The notes beneath the pieces were generated by a model. That model had not been told where the DNA came from and searched no databases. It saw only the letters and a list, made by a program, of their open reading frames with translations. Below are positions 19,704 through 26,700 of a DNA stretch of 64,000 nucleotides, piece by piece (within the stretch, counting starts at the first letter, position 1; the number at the start of each line of letters is the position of its first letter). The stretch comes from Microbacterium foliorum (GTDB taxonomy: Bacteria; Actinomycetota; Actinomycetes; Actinomycetales; Microbacteriaceae): contig NZ_CP041040.1 in the NCBI RefSeq assembly GCF_006385575.1, positions 620,001 through 684,000 of the forward strand, in the 5' to 3' direction. The translations under genes and the position numbers were made by a program.

Positions 19704-20626
19704 GAGAGCTCTACCGCGACCCCGTCTACGACGGCGCGACCGACCCGAGGGTCGTGATCGACGCCGACGGACTGTGGTGGATGTTCTACACGCAGCGTCG
19801 CGCGAGCCTCGCGGACGCGGGGCCGGGGGTGTCATGGATCCACGGAAGCCGGATCGGCGTCGCGACGTCTCACGACGGAGTGCACTGGCGCTATGACGGA
19901 ACGCTCGAACCTGCGGCATCCGATCTCGTCCTCGAGCCCGGCCCACCGCCCGCTGAGGTCGATCGCACCCACTGGGCGCCCGAGGTCGTGTGGGACGGCG
20001 AGCGGTGGCGTATGTATCTCACCGAGATCGACGGCATCCCCGACCGCTGGCCCGGGTTCGTCCGCTCGATCGTCGAGTACGTCTCGGACGATCTCCGCCA
20101 CTGGGCGAGGCGCGGCCCGCTCGCGCTGAGCAGCGATCGCGTGATCGATGCGGCCGTGGCGCGCACACCCGACGGGCTGTGGCGTCTCTGGTACAAGGAC
20201 GAGGCGGCGGACTCGGTCACCATGGTCGCCTCATCGCGTGATCTCGATGTCTGGAGTCTCGACGGCGTGGCGATCGGCGGGAGGCCGCACGAGGGGCCGA
20301 CGGCGTTCGAGTTCGGCGGGTTCTGGTGGCTGATCGTCGACGAGTGGCGGGGGATGGGCGTCTATCGCTCCCACGACGGCATCGACTGGGGGCGTCAGGG
20401 TGACGGCGATGCCGTGATCCTCGCGGATCTGCGGGCAGGGGGCCATGGCAATCACGGAGCGCACGTGCGCGACGGCGACGACCTGTGGTTCTACTTCTTC
20501 GGTGCGGCGGATGCGGCCCCGGTGCACGCGGCCACGGGGGAGCAGAGGCGAGCGGCGGTGTATCGGTTGGGTCTCGAGGTCGAGGCCGGGAACCTCGGCG
20601 TGAAAGACTGGAAGATCCCGCGGTAA
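19700..20626 (+). CDS. Five-bladed beta-propeller glycosidase (GH43/GH32-like)
   Basis: This 308-residue protein has no signal peptide and should act inside the cell on imported oligosaccharides. It shows the repeating blade pattern of GH43-, GH32- and GH130-type propellers: YDGATDPRVVIDADGLWWMFYT, HWAPEVVWDGERWRMYLTE, IDAAVARTPDGLWRLWYKDE and GPTAFEFGGFWWLIVDEW. Candidate catalytic acids are Asp in TDPR, Glu in APEVV and Glu in HEGPTAF. The start overlaps the oxidoreductase gene by 4 bp. Assignment to an exact family needs a profile search. The context suggests a pectin side chain, perhaps arabinan or galactan fragments. Confidence 0.7.
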   Translation: MRELYRDPVYDGATDPRVVIDADGLWWMFYTQRRASLADAGPGVSWIHGSRIGVATSHDGVHWRYDGTLEPAASDLVLEPGPPPAEVDRTHWAPEVVWDGERWRMYLTEIDGIPDRWPGFVRSIVEYVSDDLRHWARRGPLALSSDRVIDAAVARTPDGLWRLWYKDEAADSVTMVASSRDLDVWSLDGVAIGGRPHEGPTAFEFGGFWWLIVDEWRGMGVYRSHDGIDWGRQGDGDAVILADLRAGGHGNHGAHVRDGDDLWFYFFGAADAAPVHAATGEQRRAAVYRLGLEVEAGNLGVKDWKIPR

Positions 20627-20655
20627 TCGATGTAATCCCCGCCGCGAATTGACGG

Positions 20656-20684
20656 TTGCGAAACGTTTCAATCTGGATTAGCGT
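20656..20684 (+). promoter_or_regulatory. Promoter with embedded LacI-like operator for the second sugar importer
   Basis: TTGCGA (20656-20661) and TAGCGT (20679-20684) are 17 bp apart. Between and over them lies the perfect palindrome GAAACGTTTC (20660-20669), a core LacI-family operator. A repressor here would occlude RNA polymerase. A second possible -35, TTGACG, lies at 20649. Confidence 0.6.
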
Positions 20685-20789
20685 GCAGGTAAGCGTTTTC
20701 CCCGCACTTCGGAGATCGCCCCCCGCACCACATGGACACAGGCGTTCCGCGGCATTGCCGAACGAGGACGTTCACCAGAGAGGACAACG

Positions 20790-22085
20790 ATGTTCAGCAA
20801 GAAGCGTCTGGCGGCCGCAGCGGCCGTCGCCACCAGCGCAGCGCTGGTACTCGCCGGCTGCGCCGGCGGCGGCAGCCCCGAGGGCGAGCCCACCTACGAC
20901 CCCGACGAGGAGGTCACCCTCGACCTCGCGTTCTGGGGCAACGACGTCCGCGCCGATCTCTACAACCAGGCGATCGAGGCGTTCAACGAGGAGTACCCGA
21001 ACATCACCGTGAACGCGACGTTCCTCGGGTTCCCGGAGTTCTGGGAGAAGCGTCAGACCGAGGCCGCCGGTGGCGGACTCCCCGATGTCATGCAGTTCGA
21101 CTACTCGTACCTGCGCCAGTACTCCGAGAACGGCCTGCTGCTCGACCTCGAGCCCTACCTCGGATCCGTCATCGAGACCGACCCGCTGCCCGAGAACATC
21201 CTCAGCATCGGCGTGGTCGACGACACGACCTACGGCATCGCGACCTCCACCAACGCGTGGGGCCTCTTCACGAACCCGGCGCTGCTCGAGACGGCAGGCG
21301 TCGAGGAGTTCGCCGGCGGCGACTGGGCCGACTACTCCGACTGGGTCTCCGAGGTCACCGATGCGAGCGGCGGCGCGTTCTGGGGCGGATCCGACTTCTC
21401 GGGCCGTATCCAGAACCTCGAGCTGCAGCTGCGCAGCGAGGGCAAGAACCTCTTCGACGAGGACGGCACCCCCGGATTCGACGAGGAGCGGCTCAAGGAG
21501 TTCTGGGAGTCCGGAGCGGACCTCCGCGACGGAGCGGGCGTGCCCCAGCAGGTCGTCGAGGAGCTGAACCCCCTCGGTGCGTTCGACTCCGCGAAGACCG
21601 CCAGTGAGCTCACGTGGGACAACTTCGGTGCGGGCTACCTCGCCAACCTCGGCGAGAGCTACACCGAGCTCGGCCTCGTGGCCCCGCCCGTGACGGAGGA
21701 GGGCGCGAAGGACCTCTACCTGAAGCCGTCGATGCTGCACACGATCTCGGCCAAGACCGAGCACCCCGAGGCTGCGGCGACGCTCGTCAACTTCCTGGTC
21801 AACTCGCCCGAGTCCGGCGAGATCTTCGGCACCAACCGCGGCCTGCCCGCCTCCGAGACCGCTCTCGAAGCTGCGGAGCTCGACCCGCTGAGCCAGCAGG
21901 TCAAGGACTACGAGGAGTCCATCGCCGACCGCCTCGGCGACGCACCTCCCGTGCCGATCGTCGGCTACGGCACCCTCGAAGAGAAGTTCCGCGTGCTGGG
22001 CACCGAACTGAACTTCGGCACCACGACCGTCGATGACGCCGTGGAGCAATTCTTCGCCGAGATGGACGTCGTCCTCAACCAGTGA
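20790..22085 (+). CDS. Carbohydrate ABC importer binding lipoprotein (family 1)
   Basis: This 431-residue lipoprotein captures an oligosaccharide for the permeases encoded next. The signal peptide ends in the lipobox LAGC with Cys24, followed by a Gly/Ser/Glu linker. The mature part is an SBP_bac_1 fold: DLAFWGNDVRADLYNQAIEAFNEEYPN at the start of lobe one, and the family's PSMLHTISAKTEHPEAAATLVNFL late in the protein. The ATG follows AGAGAGGACAACG. The promoter carries a LacI-type site, so expression should be sugar-induced. A rhamnogalacturonan oligosaccharide is a reasonable guess, as for Bacillus YesO. Confidence 0.85.
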   Translation: MFSKKRLAAAAAVATSAALVLAGCAGGGSPEGEPTYDPDEEVTLDLAFWGNDVRADLYNQAIEAFNEEYPNITVNATFLGFPEFWEKRQTEAAGGGLPDVMQFDYSYLRQYSENGLLLDLEPYLGSVIETDPLPENILSIGVVDDTTYGIATSTNAWGLFTNPALLETAGVEEFAGGDWADYSDWVSEVTDASGGAFWGGSDFSGRIQNLELQLRSEGKNLFDEDGTPGFDEERLKEFWESGADLRDGAGVPQQVVEELNPLGAFDSAKTASELTWDNFGAGYLANLGESYTELGLVAPPVTEEGAKDLYLKPSMLHTISAKTEHPEAAATLVNFLVNSPESGEIFGTNRGLPASETALEAAELDPLSQQVKDYEESIADRLGDAPPVPIVGYGTLEEKFRVLGTELNFGTTTVDDAVEQFFAEMDVVLNQ

Positions 22086-22152
22086 TTCCGTCGGTGGGCC
22101 GGGTGATTACCGCCCGGCCCACCGCACCCCACCCACTTCGGAAGGAGCTGTC

Positions 22153-23154
22153 ATGAGCACGACGGCGACGAGGACGATCGTCACGGACGAGAAGTCCGGA
22201 CGAGGGCGAACGCTGCGCAGCGGCCGACGCCCCGAGAAGGAACTGGCACGGCCCGGTCAGCGCGCACGTCTGCGCCGCGAGACCGCGACCGGGTATGCGT
22301 TCCTCACCCCCTGGCTCATCGGCTTCTTCGGCCTGACCGCTGTGCCGATGATCTACTCCCTGTACCTCTCCTTCACGAAGTACAACATCTTCCAGCCGCC
22401 CAAGTGGATCGGGTTCGACAACTACATCCGCCTGTTCACGAGCGATCCGAACTTCATCCAGTCGGCGCAGATCACGCTCGTCTACGTGTTCATCGGAACA
22501 CCGATCACGCTGGCCGCGGCGCTCGGCGTCGCGATGCTCCTCAACTACCGCGACAAGGGCGCCGGCTTCTTCCGCTCGGCGTTCTACGCCCCGTCGCTCA
22601 TCGGCGGATCGGTGTCGGTCGCGATCGTATGGCGGGCGATGTTCTCGTCCGACGGCCCGGTCGACAGCGGCCTGCAGATCTTCGGCGTCGATCTCGGCGG
22701 ATGGATCGGAAACCCGAGCCTCATCCTCCCGATGATGATCCTGCTCGCCGTATGGCAGTTCGGGGCCACGATGGTGATCTTCCTCGCCGGTCTCAAGCAG
22801 ATCCCCAAGGAGCTGTATGAGGCGGCCGAGATGGACGGGGCGAACGCCTACCGTCGCTTCCGCGCCGTCACCATCCCGATGCTCTCTCCGGTGATGTTCT
22901 TCAACCTGCTGCTCGGCCTCATCGGCGCCTTCCAGGTGTTCGCCTCGGCCTACATCATCTCCAACGGCACCGGCGGACCCGCCGGCATGACGAACTTCAT
23001 CACCGTGTACCTGTACAAGCGCGGGTTCTCCGACGGACAGATGGGCTATGCGGCAGCGATCGCATGGGTCCTGCTGATCGTCGTCGCGATCATCGCCTTC
23101 ATCCTGTTCCGCACCCAGCGGTCGTGGGTGCACTACTCGGGAGACGACAAATGA
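22153..23154 (+). CDS. Carbohydrate ABC importer permease (MalF/LacF type)
   Basis: This 333-residue inner-membrane protein has six predicted helices after a basic cytoplasmic N-terminus of about 45 residues. The EAA loop that docks on the ATPase reads YEAAEMDGANAYRRF. The start is the ATG after GAAGGAGCTGTC; longer in-frame openings upstream overlap the binding-protein gene. It overlaps the next permease gene by 4 bp. No ATPase is encoded beside it, so a shared MsiK-type ATPase elsewhere is probably used, as is usual in actinobacteria. Confidence 0.87.
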   Translation: MSTTATRTIVTDEKSGRGRTLRSGRRPEKELARPGQRARLRRETATGYAFLTPWLIGFFGLTAVPMIYSLYLSFTKYNIFQPPKWIGFDNYIRLFTSDPNFIQSAQITLVYVFIGTPITLAAALGVAMLLNYRDKGAGFFRSAFYAPSLIGGSVSVAIVWRAMFSSDGPVDSGLQIFGVDLGGWIGNPSLILPMMILLAVWQFGATMVIFLAGLKQIPKELYEAAEMDGANAYRRFRAVTIPMLSPVMFFNLLLGLIGAFQVFASAYIISNGTGGPAGMTNFITVYLYKRGFSDGQMGYAAAIAWVLLIVVAIIAFILFRTQRSWVHYSGDDK

Positions 23155-24044
23155 GTGTCACAGAAGCCGTCGTCACGGCATCCGCCCCTTCGCCCCGCCG
23201 GCGCGTGAAGCGCAAGACGTGGCAGACCGTCATCTGGTTCATCGGCCTCTTCGTGCTCACCCTGGTGGTGCTCTACCCGCTGCTGTGGCTGTTCCTGTCG
23301 ACGTTCAAGCCGAACTCCGAGTTCGGTCAGAACCCCGGCCTGTTCCCGCAGGCGCCGACGATCGACAACTACGGCAAAGTCATGGAGGGCATCGCCGGAG
23401 TGCCGATGTGGCGCTTCTTCCTGAACTCGCTGATCCTCGCGGCATCCGCCGTGGTCGGCACCGTGCTCTCGTCGGCTCTCGCCGCCTACGCGTTCGCCCG
23501 GGTGCAGTTCAAGGGCCTCGCGGTGCTGTTCGCCGCGATGATCGGCACGCTGCTGCTGCCGTTCCACGTCGTGATCATCCCGCAGTACATCATCTTCAAC
23601 CAGCTCGGATGGGTCGACACCTTCATCCCGCTGATCCTGCCGAAGTTCCTGGCCACCGAGGCGTTCTTCGTCTTCCTGCTCGTGCAGTTCATCCGCCAGA
23701 TGCCGCGTGACATGGACGAGGCGGCACGCATCGACGGTGCAGGTCACTTCCGCATCTTCTGGGCGATCATCCTGCCGCTGATCAAGCCTGCGCTGATCAC
23801 CTGCGCGATCTTCTCGTTCATCTGGGCGTGGAACGACTTCCTCGGGCCGCTGCTCTACCTGACGAGCCCCGAGAACTATCCGCTGCCGATCGCGCTGCGT
23901 CTCTACAACGACCAGACGTCGTCGTCGGACTACGGCGCGACGGTCACGGCCTCGTTCGTGGCTCTCGTGCCCGTGCTGCTGTTCTTCGTGGTCTTCCAGC
24001 GCTTCCTCGTCGACGGCGTGGCCACGCAGGGATTGAAGGGCTAG
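23151..24044 (+). CDS. Carbohydrate ABC importer permease (MalG/LacG type)
   Basis: This 297-residue partner permease starts at an ATG that overlaps the stop of the preceding permease gene by 4 bp. Six hydrophobic helices are visible, with the EAA loop MDEAARIDGAGHFRIFW and the FIWAWNDFLGPLLYL segment typical of MalG-type proteins. It pairs with the upstream permease to make the channel. The next gene, a small membrane protein, begins 2 bp after its stop. Confidence 0.87.
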   Translation: MSVTEAVVTASAPSPRRRVKRKTWQTVIWFIGLFVLTLVVLYPLLWLFLSTFKPNSEFGQNPGLFPQAPTIDNYGKVMEGIAGVPMWRFFLNSLILAASAVVGTVLSSALAAYAFARVQFKGLAVLFAAMIGTLLLPFHVVIIPQYIIFNQLGWVDTFIPLILPKFLATEAFFVFLLVQFIRQMPRDMDEAARIDGAGHFRIFWAIILPLIKPALITCAIFSFIWAWNDFLGPLLYLTSPENYPLPIALRLYNDQTSSSDYGATVTASFVALVPVLLFFVVFQRFLVDGVATQGLKG

Positions 24045-24046
24045 CC

Positions 24047-24724
24047 ATGTCGGTCATCAGCGCAGAACGTCGGGAGCACCGGGCGGCCAAGCGTGAGGCG
24101 CGTTCTGGCGCGGGCCCCACGGTCGCCGGCATCGAACCGGGGGCCAACCCCGGAGCGACTGCGAAGTTCGGTCTGTTCGGCGAGGTGCTCACGATCGGTC
24201 TGATGATGACCGTCGTGGCCCTCGGCGTCGTCACCCTGCCGATCGCGCTCGCCGCCGGCATCCGCCATCTGCGCCGATTCGTCGCCGCGGAGGACTCGCG
24301 GGCTGGTCTGTTCTGGGACGACGTGCGTGCCGGCATCCTGCCGTCGCTCATCGTGGGCGTTCCGGCCGTGCTGATCGCGGGCGTGCTCGCGCTTGACGTC
24401 GCACTCGCCGGGTCGGGAGCACTGCCCGGCGGTGAGGTCATCGCGATCGTCGGCTGGGCGGGGCTGCTCGTTCTCTCCGTCGCGATCCTCTACACCGCAG
24501 GCGCGTGGTCGCCGTCGCTCGGGTGGAAGGTGGCCGTGCGTACGGTGCCTGCGGCCATCCGAGCGGATGCCGCAGGAGCCGGATACATCGCCGCCGCGGC
24601 CATCTTCACCGGGGTCGTGACCTGGGCGCTCGCGCCGCTGTTCATCGCGGGGATCGGCTGTGCGGCGCTCGCCGTCGTCGCCGTGCCCGCGCGTCGCAGG
24701 CGCGGAGTGCACAGCGCGGAATGA
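24047..24724 (+). CDS. YesL-like small membrane protein of the sugar importer operon
   Basis: This is a 225-residue membrane protein. A basic, Ala-rich cytoplasmic segment of about 45 residues is followed by about five helices, including IGLMMTVVALGVVTLPIAL and a long VIAIVGWAGLLVLSVAILY. Size, helix pattern and position right after sugar permease genes resemble the YesL/DUF624 family, which accompanies rhamnogalacturonan importers in Bacillus. The sequence match is judged by eye and is not strong. It starts 2 bp after the permease stop and so is surely in the same operon. Its role is unknown, even in better studied relatives. Confidence 0.6.
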   Translation: MSVISAERREHRAAKREARSGAGPTVAGIEPGANPGATAKFGLFGEVLTIGLMMTVVALGVVTLPIALAAGIRHLRRFVAAEDSRAGLFWDDVRAGILPSLIVGVPAVLIAGVLALDVALAGSGALPGGEVIAIVGWAGLLVLSVAILYTAGAWSPSLGWKVAVRTVPAAIRADAAGAGYIAAAAIFTGVVTWALAPLFIAGIGCAALAVVAVPARRRRGVHSAE

Positions 24725-24767
24725 GAAGGTAGTCGTTGGCGCACGCGCGGACAGACGGAGGCAGGCC

Positions 24768-25775
24768 ATGGCGGTAGGAGTGAAGGACGTCGCGGCTGCG
24801 GCCGGCGTCTCGGTCGGCACCGTCTCGAACGTCCTCAATCAGCCGGAGCGCGTATCGGCCAAGACGGTCGAGCGCGTGCAGCGGGTGATCCAGGAGCTCG
24901 GTTTCGTGCGCAACGACGCGGCCAGGCAGCTGCGCGCCGGTCGCAGCCGCAGCATCGGACTCGTGGTGCCAGACATCGGCAACCCGTTCTTCGCCGAGGT
25001 GGTCAGGGGAGCGGAAGACCGAGCCGCGGATGCCGGCATGACCGTGCTTCTGGGCAACAGCGACGAACGAGACGAGCGCCAGCTGGCGCATCTCGAGCTC
25101 TTCCAGGAGCAGCGGGTCAACGGGGTGCTGCTCACGCCGGCCACGGACGATCTCACCGCCGTGCACCGCTTCGCCGCCGGGGGGATGCCGGTGGTCCTCG
25201 TCGACCGCGAGGTGGAGGAGGGCGTGCTGCCCTCGGTCTCGGTCGATGACGTCGAGGGCGGGCGTCTGGCCGCAGACCATCTGCTGTCTTCGGGGCGCCG
25301 TCGCCTGGCCTTCGTCGGGGGTCCGCAGTCGGTGCAGCAGGTCGCCGATCGTCTTCGCGGAGTGCGGCTCGCCGTCGCGGCGCACCCCGATGCGACGCTC
25401 GAGGTGTTCGAGCAATCGGCGCTCACGGTTCTGCAGGGGAGGGCAGCAGGCGAGGCGATCGCGGCGCGGCCTGCGGATTCGCGCCCGGATGCCGTCTTCG
25501 CCGCCAACGACCTGCTCGCCGTCGGACTGCTGCAGGCGTTCAGCTTCGGCTCCGGCATCCGCGTGCCCGAGGACATCGCGATGGTCGGATACGACGACAT
25601 CGACTTCGCCTCCGCCACCGTCGTGCCGCTGAGCTCGGTGCGCCAGCCGGCCAGGCTGCTCGGCTGGACCGGCGTCGACCTGCTGCTGAAGGAGCTCGAC
25701 GGCGTCGAACACGACCGTCGCGTGCGGTTCCAGCCCGAACTCATCGTGCGGGAGTCGAGCTCGGGCTCGGTCTGA
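24768..25775 (+). CDS. LacI-family transcriptional repressor
   Basis: This 335-residue sugar-responsive repressor has an N-terminal helix-turn-helix (VKDVAAAAGVSVGTVSNVLN, residues 5-24), a hinge helix with AARQLRAGRS, and a periplasmic-binding-like sensor domain that ends in VRESS. The ATG is preceded by GGAGGCAGG. It lies 43 bp after the membrane-protein gene on the same strand, so it is probably part of the importer operon and autoregulated. The GAAACGTTTC operators at 20660, 15701 and 9136 have the form such proteins bind, which makes it the best candidate regulator of the whole pectin/rhamnose region. Confidence 0.87.
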   Translation: MAVGVKDVAAAAGVSVGTVSNVLNQPERVSAKTVERVQRVIQELGFVRNDAARQLRAGRSRSIGLVVPDIGNPFFAEVVRGAEDRAADAGMTVLLGNSDERDERQLAHLELFQEQRVNGVLLTPATDDLTAVHRFAAGGMPVVLVDREVEEGVLPSVSVDDVEGGRLAADHLLSSGRRRLAFVGGPQSVQQVADRLRGVRLAVAAHPDATLEVFEQSALTVLQGRAAGEAIAARPADSRPDAVFAANDLLAVGLLQAFSFGSGIRVPEDIAMVGYDDIDFASATVVPLSSVRQPARLLGWTGVDLLLKELDGVEHDRRVRFQPELIVRESSSGSV

Positions 25776-25784
25776 GGCGACCCC

Positions 25785-25892
25785 GGTCGTTGAGCGAGAC
25801 GACGAAGTCGACTGAGACGAAACGTCGCGACCCCTTCAGCGGAGCCTGCCCCGTTTCGCCTCGGGCCGCTTCGCGGGCCTCGCTCAACGATC
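25785..25892. repeat. Long inverted repeat after the LacI gene
   Basis: GGTCGTTGAGCGAG (25785-25798) is matched on the other strand by 25879-25892 with one mismatch, with further partial pairing inside (GAAACG near 25817 with CGTTTC near 25852). It could be a bidirectional terminator, or a dispersed intergenic repeat of the kind that carries TCGTTGAGCGAG in this family. Confidence 0.5.
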
Positions 25893-25968
25893 GGTACGGC
25901 GATTCGTGACTACCCGCTGAACCCGTTATGCTTGCAAGGTGCATCCGATCTTCACGGAGCGGATGCCT

Positions 25969-26057
25969 GGAGACGTCGCATAGTCCGGCCGAGTGCACCA
26001 CCCTGCTAAGGTGGAGTCCCCTCACGGGGACCAGGGGTTCAAATCCCCTCGTCTCCG
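25969..26057 (+). tRNA. tRNA-Ser (anticodon GCU)
   Basis: This is an 89-nt cloverleaf. The acceptor arms GGAGACG and CGTCTCC pair fully, with discriminator G. The anticodon stem CCACC/GGTGG encloses loop CTGCTAA, giving anticodon GCU for AGC/AGU serine codons. A long variable arm (GTCCCC..GGGGAC) and the T-loop GGTTCAAATCC are visible, as in serine tRNAs. The CCA end is not encoded. A weak ACCCGA/TCGGGT hairpin follows near 26068-26093. Confidence 0.95.
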
Positions 26058-26099
26058 CAGTATCAACACCCGATGAGAATCGGTTTCTCGGGTCTGTGT

Positions 26100-26480
26100 C
26101 TATCCGCCGTACGAGCCGTCGAGAACTTCGACAGTGCTCTGCGAATCGGGATACTTCACGCGGGTCGAGACCTCGTTCTGACCGAGATCGACGCAGATCG
26201 ACGAGATGCTGTCGAGATGCTCATTGAACGAGTTGAGGTCCTCGGGGAGGATGACGGTCGGCGTCTTACGTTCGGGCGCGTCATCTCCGGCGGCTGCGAT
26301 GGCGTTCTTCAGGTCGCCGTCGGGCAGAGAGATGCCCTCGCGGAGGTGATCGCCGGCTGTCGCCAGAGCCGTCGGATCTGCGGAGATCATGCTCGCGTTG
26401 GCCTGCTCCGCCACCGTGTCGACCCACGAGCACGCCGAGTCGTTGAGCGTCGTCGTCGTCTCATCGTCCATCTGTGGCAT
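26100..26480 (-). CDS. Small orphan protein, probably 5'-truncated
   Basis: I do not recognise this acidic 126-residue protein. It has no signal peptide or membrane helix; CSWVDTVAEQ and SICVDLGQNEVSTRV carry two cysteines that might pair. The open frame continues upstream of the ATG for about 40 codons to a stop at 26601-26603. That upstream stretch keeps a coding-like excess of G/C at third positions and lacks any start codon, and the ATG has no clear ribosome-binding site. This suggests that the N-terminal part of a longer gene has been lost. It lies 42 bp from the tRNA-Ser gene, on the opposite strand. Confidence 0.45.
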   Translation of the reverse strand: MPQMDDETTTTLNDSACSWVDTVAEQANASMISADPTALATAGDHLREGISLPDGDLKNAIAAAGDDAPERKTPTVILPEDLNSFNEHLDSISSICVDLGQNEVSTRVKYPDSQSTVEVLDGSYGG

Positions 26481-26612
26481 GGCGACGAGGCTAGCGAACG
26501 TGATGTCGATTCTTGCCTTCTGCCGGCGGTAGCCGATCTGATCGACGACGATGACCGCGGTGCCCGATGCCTCAGCGGCGCTGACGGTCTCACATCGGCG
26601 TTATCCGAAAGT

Positions 26613-26629
26613 GAGCAGAACGTTCGCTC
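26613..26629. promoter_or_regulatory. Palindrome upstream of nirB
   Basis: GAGCAGAACGTTCGCTC is a near-perfect palindrome centred on AACGTT, about 72 bp before the nirB start. It is a candidate binding site for a nitrogen-source or redox regulator; I cannot match it firmly to a known box. Confidence 0.3.
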
Positions 26630-26700
26630 GGCGTAACAGCGACTCGTCTCTCCGCGAAACACCGGTTCCCTACGTTCGGACTACGGACAGAGGAGGGCTC

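Noticed and set aside
20790..24044. Assignment of the second importer to maltose
   Set aside because: The permeases are MalF/MalG-like only in fold; no amylase or glucosidase lies near, and the context is pectin degradation.
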